Shown: piece after piece, positions 26,092 to 35,901 of the stretch | Numbering within the stretch: the first letter of the stretch is position 1 | How the letters are laid out: each line of letters starts with the position of its first letter | From: Rhizobium sp. 18055 | GTDB lineage: Bacteria > Pseudomonadota > Alphaproteobacteria > Rhizobiales > Rhizobiaceae | Assembly: GCF_902706285.1 (NCBI RefSeq) | Contig: NZ_CACSKD010000004.1 | Location: 310,001-374,000 of the forward strand | DNA: 64,000 nt | Reading direction: 5' to 3' | Position numbers and translations under genes: made by a program | Notes under the pieces: model-generated | What the model was told of the DNA's origin: nothing | The model's database searches: none | What the model saw: the letters and a program-made list of their open reading frames with translations, nothing else

Positions 26092-27225
26092 TCAGACAAG
26101 TATCGCGCGAATGATTTGCGCCGTTTTTCGCGCGCCATCGAGATCGAGACCGGCAACGGCGCGCCTTGGCGAGGCCAAGGCCGTCTTGACGGCTGCTGCC
26201 ACAAGCTCGTCTGTTAGCCCCTCTTCAGGCAGCAGATCTGCCAGACCAAGCCTTGCAAGACGCTCGGCTCTGACCGTCTGCTCCGTCTCTCCACCTGCTA
26301 CAAACGGAATGAGAACAGGGCGGCAATCGGTTCGCAGCAAATCGCCGACGGTGTTGTAACCGGCCTGCGAGATGGAGACGCGCGCGCTGCCAAGCAGCGA
26401 TGGGAAATCCTTGCGAAACCGGACAAGCGTGACGTTTGACGGTATCGTCTCGGAAAGCGCGGCAAAATTGGTTTCCGGCAGGTTCGGGCCGCTGATCAGA
26501 AGCCAGCGAAGATCGCCTGGCAGCATCTTCGCCGCTCCAGCGGCAGCTCTGAGCAGATCCATGCCGACCGCACCGCCACCAGCGGATGCGATGATATCGA
26601 AGGTCTCGGATGCGTCTGCCGGTGGCGGCGGCGCCACGATGCCGGTGTAGGCGATCTTGTCGGCGATCTGCGACGTCAGCGGGAAGGTATCCTCCAACCG
26701 AACGAAGGTTGGATCACCATGAACGAGGACGGTATCGAAATGCGCTTGCACCAGCCCAACGGTCTCCGCGTCGCGACCGGCCTTGCGGTTCTCCTGGAGA
26801 ATATCGCGCACCGAGCTTAGAAGCTTGGGCCGCGGCTGCGCCGCCTCGATCGCGCTGATGAGCGGCAGGAGTTCAAAGCGCATCTGCCGCCGACCGAAGG
26901 GGAAAGCCTCGATGATGACGACGTCGGGCTGTGCGTCACGGAATGCCTGCAGCAGCAGATCGCGGCGCCGGTTGAGGAAGTCTTCACCGACGGCCACGCC
27001 ATGCTCGTCGGCAAGACCCGAGAAGCCGGCATTGCTGGCAACCACGGGCGGGAGCGCCACCGTCTTTAGCCCGGCGGCCGGAAAGCCGGCGACGGGCAGG
27101 CCGCCGGTCACCACAGTCACATCGAAACCGTCATCCTGCAGCGCATTGGCGATCCGGCTGGCGCGTGCGATATGGCCGATGCCGAGTAGGTGCTGGACAT
27201 AGAAGAATATCCGTGGCGCGCTCAT
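26092..27225 (-). CDS. MurG-like (GT28-type) glycosyltransferase
   Basis: 377 residues from the ATG at 27225, which overlaps the upstream stop as ATGA; an ATG 15 bases earlier is a less likely start. GT-B fold features: N-terminal GIGHIARASRIANAL loop (nucleotide-sugar glycosyltransferase of the MurG/UGT class), C-terminal SQAGYNTVGDLLRTDCRPVL and FVAGGETEQTVRAERL, the donor-binding site. No membrane helix, so likely cytoplasmic or peripheral. It is the last of three glycosyltransferases with overlapping ends; acceptor and donor sugars unknown. Confidence 0.88.
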   Translation of the reverse strand: MSAPRIFFYVQHLLGIGHIARASRIANALQDDGFDVTVVTGGLPVAGFPAAGLKTVALPPVVASNAGFSGLADEHGVAVGEDFLNRRRDLLLQAFRDAQPDVVIIEAFPFGRRQMRFELLPLISAIEAAQPRPKLLSSVRDILQENRKAGRDAETVGLVQAHFDTVLVHGDPTFVRLEDTFPLTSQIADKIAYTGIVAPPPPADASETFDIIASAGGGAVGMDLLRAAAGAAKMLPGDLRWLLISGPNLPETNFAALSETIPSNVTLVRFRKDFPSLLGSARVSISQAGYNTVGDLLRTDCRPVLIPFVAGGETEQTVRAERLARLGLADLLPEEGLTDELVAAAVKTALASPRRAVAGLDLDGARKTAQIIRAILV

Positions 27226-28484
27226 GATGCCTTCTGCCATTCAGCCTGGAACAGCTGGCTTAGCTGGCCGATGCTTGCGTGGTAATCAAAATGGCCGCGA
27301 ACCCGCGCCTCGGCAGCATCGCCCAGTCTCCGCCGCAGTGCCGGGTCGCGAATGGCTGTTTCGAGCGCTGCGGCAAGAGCGTTGGGATCGTCTGGCCCGA
27401 CCAGAAGCCCGTTTTCACCATCAACCAGCAATTCTGGAACCCCCGAGACGGAGGTCGAGATGCACGGCAAGCTTTGGCTCGACGCCTCGACCAGCACATT
27501 GGGCAGGCCGTCCCGGTCGCCATTGGCGGCGATGCGGCAGGCGAGCGCGAACAAATCGGCGCGGCGGTAGTGGTCGAGCACCTCCTCCTGGGCCAGCGCA
27601 CCTTTCCAGGTGATCCGCTCGGAAAGGCCGAGTTTTCCGGCCAGTGCTTTCAGCTTCGGCAACTCATCGCCGCCGCCGATGTGCTCAAAACGCCAGTTCA
27701 GATCGTCAGGCAGGAGTGCCAGGGCCCGAAGCAGCGTGTCGTAACCCTTCTTCTCCACCGCGCGCCCGACGCTGAGCAAGAAGACAGGTTTGTCCGGATC
27801 GCTGCCATTCTGGCCCGATCGTTCTCCGGCGAAATGGCCGAAGCGTGCAAGGTCGAGACCGTGATAGCTCAGGTGTACCGCATCCTTTCGCGGCGTCAGC
27901 GTGCGCATGTGCTCGTAGCCGTTGCGCGTGCAGGTCACGGCCCAGCGAGCGCTTGCCAGCTTCTCGGTGAGTTCCCAGTCGGGCGACGTCCAGATGTCCT
28001 TGGCATGCGCGGAGCAAGTCCATGGCACGCCGGTCAGCAAACTTGTGTATTCGGTCACGGATGCCGGGGTGTGGATGAAGTGCGCATGCAGCCACTGGCC
28101 TTGGTCAGGCCATTCGTGCGCCAGCACCATCGCCTGACCAAGGCGGCGGAAGCGATTGCGCGAGATGTCGCGCGGCAGATCCCTGAAGAAGCGCCTCATG
28201 AGCGCGCCGAAGCCCGGCTTGCCGAAGCTGGTGGCCAGGCCCTTGAGCACGCGCAACGGCTCTTCGTGGAGATACTCCGGAAGATAAACGACGCGTGCCT
28301 TGATTTCGTCGTGTACCGGATGGCGCTTCTTGTCGGTCGGCCTGCGCATCGAGATTAGCGTGAGATCGAAGCCGGCCTTTTCCAGCCCAAGCAGTTCCTG
28401 CGCGATGAAGGTTTCCGAAAGGCGCGGATAGCCCTTCAGCACGACCAGTAGCTTGCGACGGTCCGACAATGATGCGACCTTCAC
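27222..28484 (-). CDS. GT4 family glycosyltransferase
   Basis: 420 residues; GTG start at 28484 overlapping the upstream stop (GTGA). The N-terminal domain begins LLVVLKGYPRLSETFIAQEL, typical of exopolysaccharide GT4 enzymes. The donor site is LLSVGRAVEKKGYDTLLRAL followed by the E-x7-E element in RDGLPNVLVEASSQSLPC. HFIHTPASV near residue 135 is the usual catalytic-face His. Located between two MurG-like enzymes, suggesting sequential assembly of one glycan or glycolipid. Confidence 0.92.
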   Translation of the reverse strand: MKVASLSDRRKLLVVLKGYPRLSETFIAQELLGLEKAGFDLTLISMRRPTDKKRHPVHDEIKARVVYLPEYLHEEPLRVLKGLATSFGKPGFGALMRRFFRDLPRDISRNRFRRLGQAMVLAHEWPDQGQWLHAHFIHTPASVTEYTSLLTGVPWTCSAHAKDIWTSPDWELTEKLASARWAVTCTRNGYEHMRTLTPRKDAVHLSYHGLDLARFGHFAGERSGQNGSDPDKPVFLLSVGRAVEKKGYDTLLRALALLPDDLNWRFEHIGGGDELPKLKALAGKLGLSERITWKGALAQEEVLDHYRRADLFALACRIAANGDRDGLPNVLVEASSQSLPCISTSVSGVPELLVDGENGLLVGPDDPNALAAALETAIRDPALRRRLGDAAEARVRGHFDYHASIGQLSQLFQAEWQKAS

Positions 28485-29689
28485 TCGGCGCTGACGACGG
28501 ATAGGTGGCTGCCGCGGTTATCCAGCCAGCTGCCGACGGTTTCGGAAATATGGTTCAGCCCTTCAAGGCGCATGCTGGAGCCGCTCTTCGATGGCGGTTG
28601 CTGCTGCGGAAGTCGCTTCAGAGCCGCGGCCATGACAGCGGCGTCGGCGGACGCATCGGGCAGCAGCATTTCCACCAGACCCAGTTCGCTGGCTCGCTGG
28701 GCACGCAACAGCTGCTCCTCGCGCGGCTTGACGCGGGGCACGATCAGCGCCGGCTTGTCGAAGGAGAGAATTTCGCAATAGGTGTTGTAGCCACCCATCG
28801 CCACCACGCCAGCTGCGCCGGCGATCAGTTCCTCCATGTTGTTATCGAACTCGATAACCTTGATGTAGGGGATCTTCGCACCCTTCTGGGCCAGCGTCGT
28901 CCGCTCTGCAGCCGGCATGTAGGGGCCCAGCACCACCAGTGCCTTCTGCTGCAGCGTCGGGTCCTGTTCATAGGCGTTCATGACGTCGTGAACGAGATCC
29001 GAACCATCGCCGCCACCGCCCGTCGTCACCAGGATATAGTTGTCGCTGCGGGCATTGATCGAGGTGTTGTTGGTGGACACGCTGCGCTGCAGGAAGCCGA
29101 CGAAGTCCATCTTGCGGCGAACGCTTGGCGGCACATCGAGGCCGACCAGCGGATCGTAGAAGTCGGGCGGGCCGTAAACCCAGATCGAATCGTAATAATG
29201 ATCGATCTTCTGCATGATTCCGTTCTTCTTCCACTCGGCATCGAGCAGGTGCGGCGCATCCATGATTTCGCGTAGGCCAAGCACCAGCGTCGTGCCGCGG
29301 GCCTTCAGATAGCTCAGCGTCTCCTCGACTTCGCCCTTGAGGCCCATCGGCTCCTTGTCGACGATGAAGATGTCAGGCTGGAACGTTTCGGCCGTGTGGC
29401 GAATGATCGATTCGCGCATCTTCAGTGTGTCCTGAAGATCGATATGGCTGGCCAGGGAGGTGTATTCACCGTTGCGCAGCTTGATGACGCTCGGCACCTT
29501 CACGAAATCGACGCGCGCGCGATAATCGAAAGCACCGGCGATCGTAGCGCCTGAGACGATCAGGATGTTGAGACCGCGATAATCTTCGACCAGCGCATGG
29601 GCGATGGTGCGACAACGGCGCAAATGGCCGAGCCCGAACGTGTCGTGGCTGTACATCAGGATTCGTGCATCTTCCAGGCGTCGCGCCAT
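28481..29689 (-). CDS. MurG-like glycosyltransferase, first gene of the glycosyltransferase operon
   Basis: 402 residues from the ATG at 29689, chosen because AAGGA lies six bases upstream; ATGs at 29695 and 29716 are alternatives. Starts with ILMYSHDTFGLGHLRRCRTI, the GHxxR glycine-rich loop of the MurG-like class. C-terminal half has TTGGGGDGSDLV and AMGGYNTYCEILSFDKPALI, the nucleotide-sugar site. Paralogous in plan to the third gene of the operon, but clearly diverged. The gap to the upstream peptide-transporter permease is 86 bases, so a separate promoter is possible. Confidence 0.88.
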   Translation of the reverse strand: MARRLEDARILMYSHDTFGLGHLRRCRTIAHALVEDYRGLNILIVSGATIAGAFDYRARVDFVKVPSVIKLRNGEYTSLASHIDLQDTLKMRESIIRHTAETFQPDIFIVDKEPMGLKGEVEETLSYLKARGTTLVLGLREIMDAPHLLDAEWKKNGIMQKIDHYYDSIWVYGPPDFYDPLVGLDVPPSVRRKMDFVGFLQRSVSTNNTSINARSDNYILVTTGGGGDGSDLVHDVMNAYEQDPTLQQKALVVLGPYMPAAERTTLAQKGAKIPYIKVIEFDNNMEELIAGAAGVVAMGGYNTYCEILSFDKPALIVPRVKPREEQLLRAQRASELGLVEMLLPDASADAAVMAAALKRLPQQQPPSKSGSSMRLEGLNHISETVGSWLDNRGSHLSVVSAE

Positions 29690-29775
29690 GGACATTCCTT
29701 CCGGGCTATTCATCATCTAGCACCGCCGCTTTCAACGACGTATCGGACAGATCGCATGGGACCAACCGCTTGCCG

Positions 29776-30948
29776 TTATTTGTAGGGGTCTGCCGCATCG
29801 CGCAAGCCGTCTCCCAGAAAGTTGAACGCCAAAATCACCAACACCACAGGTATAATCGGGAAAAGCAACCAAGGATAGAATGCAATAACGCTTACGCTCT
29901 TTGCCTCCGTGAGCAGGATACCCCAGCTGGTGATCGGCGGTCGAAGTCCGAGCCCGAGGAAACTCAGCGCCGTCTCGCCAAGGATCATGCTGGGGATGGA
30001 GATCGTGGCCGAGGCAATCAGGTGCGACATGAAACCGGGCACGAGATGCCTGCCAATCACACGCGAGGTACTGGCGCCCATCAACTGGGCTGCCTGCACA
30101 TAGTCTTCCTCGCGCAAAGCCAGCAGCTTCGAACGAACGGCGCGAGCCAGACCAGTCCAGTCGATGATCCCGAGGATCACCGTGATCCCGAAATAGATGA
30201 CGATCGGGCTCCACGTCACGGGCATGATTGCCGCCAGCGCCATCCACAGCGGCAGGCTCGGCAGCGACTGCAGCACCTCGATCAGGCGCTGAACGATCAG
30301 ATCGAACACGCCGCCCCGGTAGCCGGCAAGCCCGCCGATGACGATCCCCAGGCAGAAGCTGATGGAGATGCCGATCAGGCCGATGGTCAGCGAAATGCGG
30401 GCGCCGTAGAGGATGCGCGACAGCACATCGCGCCCCAACCGGTCCGTTCCGAGCAGGAACATCTGGCCACCGACCGCCGGGCAGACGAAATGCAGGTTCG
30501 AGTCGATCACGCCCCAGAATTTGTAGGCGTCGCCGCGGCAGAAAAAGCGGATCGGCTGCACGTCGTCGGGCTTGTCGTTGTAGAAGCGATGCAGCGTGTC
30601 GAGATCCAGCGACATGGCGCGGCCATAGACGAATGGACCGACGAAGCTGCCATCGTGGAACAGGTGGACGCGCTGCGGCGGCGAGTGAATGAAATCGACA
30701 TTCTTGGTGTGCAGGCCGTAAGGCGCCACAAACTCGACGACCACGATCATCAGGTAGACCGCAATCAGGAAAATGCCGGAGACCAGGGCAAGGCGGTGCT
30801 GCTTGAACTTCCACCACATCAGCTGTTTCTGCGATGCGAGGTGGATGCGCGATTGCGCCGAAGTCATTGTCTCTGTCGCCATCGGATCGAACGGCGCGGT
30901 CGAAACATAATGCGGCATCGGTCCGCCGGGTGGGGGCAAGGGCGACAT
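29776..30948 (-). CDS. Peptide ABC transporter permease (DppC/OppC/YejE type)
   Basis: 390 residues, with a long first periplasmic loop between helix 1 (about 53-75) and helix 2, as in YejE-like permeases. The BPD region contains LGTDRLGRDVLSRILYGARI, the DppC/OppC hallmark, and the EAA-like loop REEDYVQAAQLMGASTSRVI. The C-terminus ends FLGDGLRDAADPY, also a family hallmark. Its start codon shares one base with the stop of the DppB-type permease. Last gene of a four-gene importer. Confidence 0.93.
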   Translation of the reverse strand: MSPLPPPGGPMPHYVSTAPFDPMATETMTSAQSRIHLASQKQLMWWKFKQHRLALVSGIFLIAVYLMIVVVEFVAPYGLHTKNVDFIHSPPQRVHLFHDGSFVGPFVYGRAMSLDLDTLHRFYNDKPDDVQPIRFFCRGDAYKFWGVIDSNLHFVCPAVGGQMFLLGTDRLGRDVLSRILYGARISLTIGLIGISISFCLGIVIGGLAGYRGGVFDLIVQRLIEVLQSLPSLPLWMALAAIMPVTWSPIVIYFGITVILGIIDWTGLARAVRSKLLALREEDYVQAAQLMGASTSRVIGRHLVPGFMSHLIASATISIPSMILGETALSFLGLGLRPPITSWGILLTEAKSVSVIAFYPWLLFPIIPVVLVILAFNFLGDGLRDAADPYK

Positions 30949-31946
30949 TATTTGGTGCTCCTGCCTTGCAGGCGAATACGCGGGTCAAGGAAACCGAGGG
31001 CAATATCGGAAATCAGCACGCCGATCACGTTCAGGAAGGCCAGGAACATCAGGAACGATCCGGCAAGATACATGTCCTGGCTCTGCAGCGCCTTGATCAG
31101 CATCGGCCCGGTGGTCTCGAGCGACAGCACGATGGCAACGATCTCGGCGCCCGAAATGATCGACGGCAGGATCGAGCCGATATCGGCGACGAAGAAGTTC
31201 AGAGCCATGCGCAACGGGTATTTCAGCAGGGCGCGCAACGGATGCAGGCCCTTTGCGCGGGCCGTCACCACGTACTGCTTCTGCATCTCGTCGAGCAGAT
31301 TGGCGCGAAGTCTTCGGATCATGCCGGCGGTGCCGGCAGCGCCGACGATGATGACAGGGATCCACAGATGCGACAGGATCGAGCGTGCCTTTTCCCAGCT
31401 CATCGGCTCGGACAGGAACTTCTGGTCCATCAGGTGGCCGATCGAGATACCGAACCAGATATTGGCGAAATACATCAGGATCAGCGCCAGCATGAAATTC
31501 GGGATCGCAATGCCGAGCAGGCCGACCAGCGTCAGGCCGTAATCGCCCCAGCTGTACTGATGCGTGGCCGAATAGATGCCGATCGGGAATGCGATCAGCC
31601 AGGTCAGCAGAATGGTCGAAAACGAGACCAGGATCGTCAGCCACAACCGGTCGCCGACCACTTCAGACACCGGCAGCTGATATTCGAAGGAATAGCCGAA
31701 ATCGCCGTGCAGCATGCCGCCGACCCAGTAGAAATAGCGCACCACGGCCGGCTTGTCGAAACCGTATTGTTTGCGAAGCTCCTCGATTTCCTGCAGGTTG
31801 GCGCTTTCGCCCTGGGCGCGCAGCTCGGCAATCTGGCTCTCGAAGAAATCGCCCGGCGGCAATTCGATGATGGTGAATACCAGCGCCGAAATAATGAAAA
31901 GCGTGGGCACCATAGCGGCGATACGCCAGAGGATATATCTCAGCAT
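30948..31946 (-). CDS. Peptide ABC transporter permease (DppB/OppB/YejB type)
   Basis: 332 residues. Family start MLRYILWRIAAMVPTLFII, the six-helix layout, and the EAA-like loop QYVVTARAKGLHPLRALLKY. Ends with DIALGFLDPRIR, typical for DppB. Coupled to DppC by a one-base overlap and three bases from the binding-protein stop. Confidence 0.93.
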   Translation of the reverse strand: MLRYILWRIAAMVPTLFIISALVFTIIELPPGDFFESQIAELRAQGESANLQEIEELRKQYGFDKPAVVRYFYWVGGMLHGDFGYSFEYQLPVSEVVGDRLWLTILVSFSTILLTWLIAFPIGIYSATHQYSWGDYGLTLVGLLGIAIPNFMLALILMYFANIWFGISIGHLMDQKFLSEPMSWEKARSILSHLWIPVIIVGAAGTAGMIRRLRANLLDEMQKQYVVTARAKGLHPLRALLKYPLRMALNFFVADIGSILPSIISGAEIVAIVLSLETTGPMLIKALQSQDMYLAGSFLMFLAFLNVIGVLISDIALGFLDPRIRLQGRSTK

Positions 31947-31949
31947 CGC

Positions 31950-33860
31950 TCAGGCCTCCTTGAACCAGAAGGTGTCAGGCATGTAGATCCCGAGATAGGA
32001 GGTCGGGTCGAAGCCATAGAGGCCGTGCTCCGGCACGTTCTGCAGCCTCGCCGATTTGAGGATCGGCTGCAGCGTGCTGTTGATCAGGCCGATGGAAAAC
32101 ACCTGCTGGGTATAGAGCGACAGCATCTGATGCCAGATCGCCTCGCGCTCCTCAAATCGCGCAGTAGCACCCCATTTGTCCAGCAACGTGACAAGCTGCT
32201 CGACTTCGGGCAAGTCAGGCGCGGTGCCACCCTGTCCCGCCGAGAGGTAGTACATGCCCCAAAGCGGCCATTGCAGCTGATCATCGACCGTCGGCGCCAG
32301 CTGGCCCGGCGACATGTCGGCCGTGGCAACGCCATTGTCGATGCCGAACCAGATCGACATCATGATCCGCCCGCTCATCGCGCGATCACGGAACACGTCG
32401 CGTTGAGAGGTGCGGGTATAAAGCGCAAGGCCAACCTCGCGCCAGTGATCGCGTACCAGTTCCAGCACGTCGGTATCGAGGTTGCTTTCGCCGGCTGTTT
32501 CCACTGTGATTTCAGCCCTGCGCCCGTCAGGGAGCAAACGGATACCTTCGTCATCGCGTTCGGTCAGCCCCAACTCGTCGAGCAGCCTGTTCGCTTCAAC
32601 AGGATTGTGGTCGATGAAGGCATCGGCATACTCCTGTTTGAACAGCGGGCTCTCGGGCAATACGGTGTCGGCACTCGGCTTGCCGAGGCCGTAGAAGGCG
32701 ACCATGTTGATCTCATGCCGGTTGACGGCAAGCGAAAGCGCCCGTCTGAAGCGCGTCTCGCGGAAAAGCTTGCGCCAGACGTCGTCGGCACAATTGAGGT
32801 TGGGCAGCAAAGCGACGCGAGACCCGCGCACTTGCTTCCAGAGGTTGACCTTCACCGGAAAGCGCTTTTCGGCATCCTTCAGATAGGTGTAGTCGTTGAA
32901 ATCGACGCCCGTTGCCTGCAGGTCGGATTCACCGGCCCCCGCCTTGGCGGCGATGATCGATGACGAGCTGACATTCATGATGAACCGGTCGATATAGGGC
33001 AACTGCACGCCGTTTTCGTCGATCCGGTGAAAAAACGGATTGCGAACGAACACAAACTGTTCAGCCGGCGGTGGCGTCGTGTTGACCCACGGATCAAGCG
33101 AAGGCAGTTCCGGATTTTCAGGCCGGGAAGCGCGCGACATCTTGATATGGAGGTCCGCCCACTTCTTGACCCGGTTTTCCTTCATCAAGGCGGAAAGACG
33201 GAAGTCGTCCTGGTACTTCTTGTGAAACTGCTTGAGGTAATGCCCGGGTCCGGAAATCATCAACGGCAGCGGGCCGGCAATCGCCGGCAGGAAATTCGGG
33301 TTCGGCCGGTCCCAGCTGTAGCGCACCGTCAGTGGATCGAGCACCTCGAAGCGCGGAAGGTTGCCATGCGGCCGCAATTCGCGCGCGCCGCCGCCCGGTG
33401 TCAGGTCCTTGTTGAGGATCACATCTTCCCACCAGTACCTGAAGTCGTCGGCGGTGAATGGCGAACCGTCCGACCAGCGATGGCCTTCACGCAGGTAGAA
33501 GGTGAAGACGGCGTCGTTCTCCGACGTGAAACCCATCAGAATATCGGGCTGGAACTGCAGCCTGGTGTCGTAGCCGACAAGCCTGGAATACCCATAGACG
33601 GTCATGTAGCGGATGTCTTTTGCGCTGCCGATGATGGTGCGCACGGTTCCGCCGTAGACGCCGGGCTGCATGCCCATCTCTTTCATATTGATGATCCGCG
33701 GATGCGTCGGCAGGCGCTCCACCATGGCTGGAATGCGGCCGGCCCGCAGCCAGTCGCGCAGGAATTCGGGCTCGATGTCCCTGTCAGCCGCGCCCTTGGC
33801 CAATGACGGGGCAATCGCGGCGCCGACCAGTCCGCCGATGAAGGTACGCCGCGTTACCAT
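31950..33860 (-). CDS. Peptide-type ABC transporter binding protein (SBP family 5)
   Basis: 636 residues, larger than the usual 500-550. N-terminus MVTRRTFIGGLVGAAIAPSL has the twin Arg and hydrophobic core of a Tat signal, although the motif is short of consensus. SBP_bac_5 features: FYLREGHRWSDGSPFTADDF, FRRALSLAVNRHEINMVAFY, FKQEYADAFIDHNPVEANRLL-type helix. Substrates of such large class C proteins include oligopeptides and other bulky solutes; I cannot tell which. Its start overlaps the ATPase stop by 7 bases (ATGGTAA), an unusually tight coupling. Confidence 0.93.
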   Translation of the reverse strand: MVTRRTFIGGLVGAAIAPSLAKGAADRDIEPEFLRDWLRAGRIPAMVERLPTHPRIINMKEMGMQPGVYGGTVRTIIGSAKDIRYMTVYGYSRLVGYDTRLQFQPDILMGFTSENDAVFTFYLREGHRWSDGSPFTADDFRYWWEDVILNKDLTPGGGARELRPHGNLPRFEVLDPLTVRYSWDRPNPNFLPAIAGPLPLMISGPGHYLKQFHKKYQDDFRLSALMKENRVKKWADLHIKMSRASRPENPELPSLDPWVNTTPPPAEQFVFVRNPFFHRIDENGVQLPYIDRFIMNVSSSSIIAAKAGAGESDLQATGVDFNDYTYLKDAEKRFPVKVNLWKQVRGSRVALLPNLNCADDVWRKLFRETRFRRALSLAVNRHEINMVAFYGLGKPSADTVLPESPLFKQEYADAFIDHNPVEANRLLDELGLTERDDEGIRLLPDGRRAEITVETAGESNLDTDVLELVRDHWREVGLALYTRTSQRDVFRDRAMSGRIMMSIWFGIDNGVATADMSPGQLAPTVDDQLQWPLWGMYYLSAGQGGTAPDLPEVEQLVTLLDKWGATARFEEREAIWHQMLSLYTQQVFSIGLINSTLQPILKSARLQNVPEHGLYGFDPTSYLGIYMPDTFWFKEA

Positions 33861-35752
33861 GCGCGCAACTCCTTGGCGTCGGCGCCCTTGCGGGCGCGCA
33901 CGAAATGGCCGTTGCCGAGGTCGGCGTAGTCGAGTTCCGATGCGTCATCATGTTCGGCGGTGAAGGTGACGCCCCAGTTTTGCTTGTCGGCAGCACCATT
34001 CTTTCGCAGCGCCTCGAAATCGAGAGGGCGATCGAGATCAGGAAACGGCACTGCTGCCAGCAGCGACTTCGTATAGGGATGAACAGGATCGCGCAGGATA
34101 ATCTCCCGTGGCGCGATTTCGACAATGCGGCCCTTGCACATCACCGCGATGCGATCAGCCATGTAATCGACGACGGCCAGATTGTGCGAAATGAACAGGT
34201 ATGTGAGCCCCAGTTCCTTCTGCAGGTCCTTCAGCAGGTTGAGGATCTGCGCCTGTACGGAGACGTCGAGCGCCGAGACCGGTTCATCGAGAATAATAAG
34301 CTTCGGCCCGAGCGCCAGTGCCCTGGCAATGCCGATGCGCTGCCGCTGGCCACCGGAAAAACTGTGCGGATAGCGGTTGAGGTAGCGCCGATCGAGCCCG
34401 ATGGCGCCCATCAACGCTTCGACCTTGCGATGGCGTTCGGCACTGTCGCCGCGGTCGTGGATCTCCAGTGGTTCGCTGAGGATATTGCGGACCGTCATGC
34501 GCGGTGACAGCGAGGAGACCGGGTCCTGGAACACCATCTGGATCTTGGTGCGCAGTTCCTGGAGATCGTCGCCGCTCACCGACAGGACATCGACGACATC
34601 CTTGCCATCATTGAAAATCACCGAGCCGCTGTCCGGCGTCATCGCCCGCATCAGGATCTTGCTGACCGTGGTCTTGCCGCAGCCGGACTCGCCGACCAGG
34701 CCGAGACATTCTCCGTTGCGGATGTCGAAGCTGACATCGTCCACCGCGCGCACGCCCACCGGTTCGCTGGTGCCGAACAGGCTGCGGTTGCGGGTCTTGA
34801 AGGACTTGGTCAGATTGTTGACCGACAGCAGCACCTCCGGCCCCTCGACCTCGCTCTTGGGCTTTTTCTTGCCGATCAGGGATTCGAGATTGACCGGCAC
34901 ATCGCGCAGTGCCTTCAGCCGTTCGCCGTCCTTCATGTCGAAATGCGGCACGGCTGCCATCAGGCCCTTGAGATAGGGATGTTGCGGATTTCGGAAGATC
35001 GATTCCACCGGTCCTGCTTCCATGATCTCGCCGTGATAGATCACCACGACTTCGTCGGCCATGTTGGCGACGACACCGAGATCGTGGGTGATCAGCAGCA
35101 TCGCCATGCCGAGCTTGTGCTGCAGATCGCGAAGCAATTCGAGAATCTGGGCCTGGATCGTCACGTCAAGCGCGGTCGTGGGCTCGTCGGCAATCAGCAG
35201 TGCCGGCTTGCAGATCAGCGCCATGGCGATCATGGCGCGCTGGCGCATGCCGCCTGACAGCTCGAACGGATACATGTCGAACGTCCGTTTCGGGTTGGCA
35301 AAGCCGACCAGACCGAGCATCTCCTCCGTCTTCTGCCGGGCTTCCTTCTTGTTGGCGTCCGTATGGATCAGCAGCGACTCGCTGATCTGGTTGCCGACGG
35401 TGTGCAGCGGCGACAGCGAGGTCATCGGCTCCTGGAAGATCGTTGCCATGCGTCGGCCGCGCAAATCCCGCATCTCGGCACTGTCGCGCGAGTATTGCAG
35501 AATATCCGTGGCCTTCCCGTCCAGCGGGTCGGTGAACAGAATGCTTCCCGACGCCTCCGCCGGATTTGGCAGAATGCCCATGATGCTCTGGCTGATCACC
35601 GACTTCCCCGAGCCGGATTCGCCAACCAGCGCCGTCACCTTGCCGGGAAGAATGCGCAGATTTGCGTTCTTGACGACACGCAGTTTGTCGCCGAAAACCG
35701 AGAAGGAGATGTCAAGATTTTCAATGCGCAGCAGATCGGACGCGGACGCCAT
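33854..35752 (-). CDS. Dual-domain peptide ABC transporter ATPase (YejF/GsiA type)
   Basis: 632 residues from the ATG at 35752; a GTG at 35797 is possible but lacks a ribosome site. Two full ATPase domains: first with GESGSGKS, signature LSGGMRQRAMIAMAL and LLIADEPTTALD; second with GESGCGKT, signature FSGGQRQRIGIARAL and LIILDEPVSALD. Each ends with the oligopeptide-transporter C-terminal segment (NPQHPYLKGL, DPVHPYTKSLL) . The linker and tail make it about 90 residues longer than E. coli YejF. First gene of the importer operon and the only energy source for both permeases. Confidence 0.94.
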   Translation of the reverse strand: MASASDLLRIENLDISFSVFGDKLRVVKNANLRILPGKVTALVGESGSGKSVISQSIMGILPNPAEASGSILFTDPLDGKATDILQYSRDSAEMRDLRGRRMATIFQEPMTSLSPLHTVGNQISESLLIHTDANKKEARQKTEEMLGLVGFANPKRTFDMYPFELSGGMRQRAMIAMALICKPALLIADEPTTALDVTIQAQILELLRDLQHKLGMAMLLITHDLGVVANMADEVVVIYHGEIMEAGPVESIFRNPQHPYLKGLMAAVPHFDMKDGERLKALRDVPVNLESLIGKKKPKSEVEGPEVLLSVNNLTKSFKTRNRSLFGTSEPVGVRAVDDVSFDIRNGECLGLVGESGCGKTTVSKILMRAMTPDSGSVIFNDGKDVVDVLSVSGDDLQELRTKIQMVFQDPVSSLSPRMTVRNILSEPLEIHDRGDSAERHRKVEALMGAIGLDRRYLNRYPHSFSGGQRQRIGIARALALGPKLIILDEPVSALDVSVQAQILNLLKDLQKELGLTYLFISHNLAVVDYMADRIAVMCKGRIVEIAPREIILRDPVHPYTKSLLAAVPFPDLDRPLDFEALRKNGAADKQNWGVTFTAEHDDASELDYADLGNGHFVRARKGADAKELRAW

Positions 35753-35901
35753 ACCAATGAATTTCCCCAGTTTTCTTTGTTCCCGTTGCCATGACACTAG
35801 CGTACGGCAATCAGGGTGTCCAGTTGATGACGGACACGTTGAATCTGAGGGTATTTCAGCGGCTTCCGCTGTCCATCACCGGCTTTCCGGTGCTGCGTGT
35901 T

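Noticed and set aside
30834..32963. 709-codon plus-strand frame over the peptide importer
   Set aside because: Shadow frame; crosses three well-supported genes and shows no domain.
29776..35752. Naming the peptide importer yejABEF
   Set aside because: The permeases and dual ATPase are YejBEF-like, but the binding protein does not start like YejA and the gene order differs; specific symbols would overstate the match.
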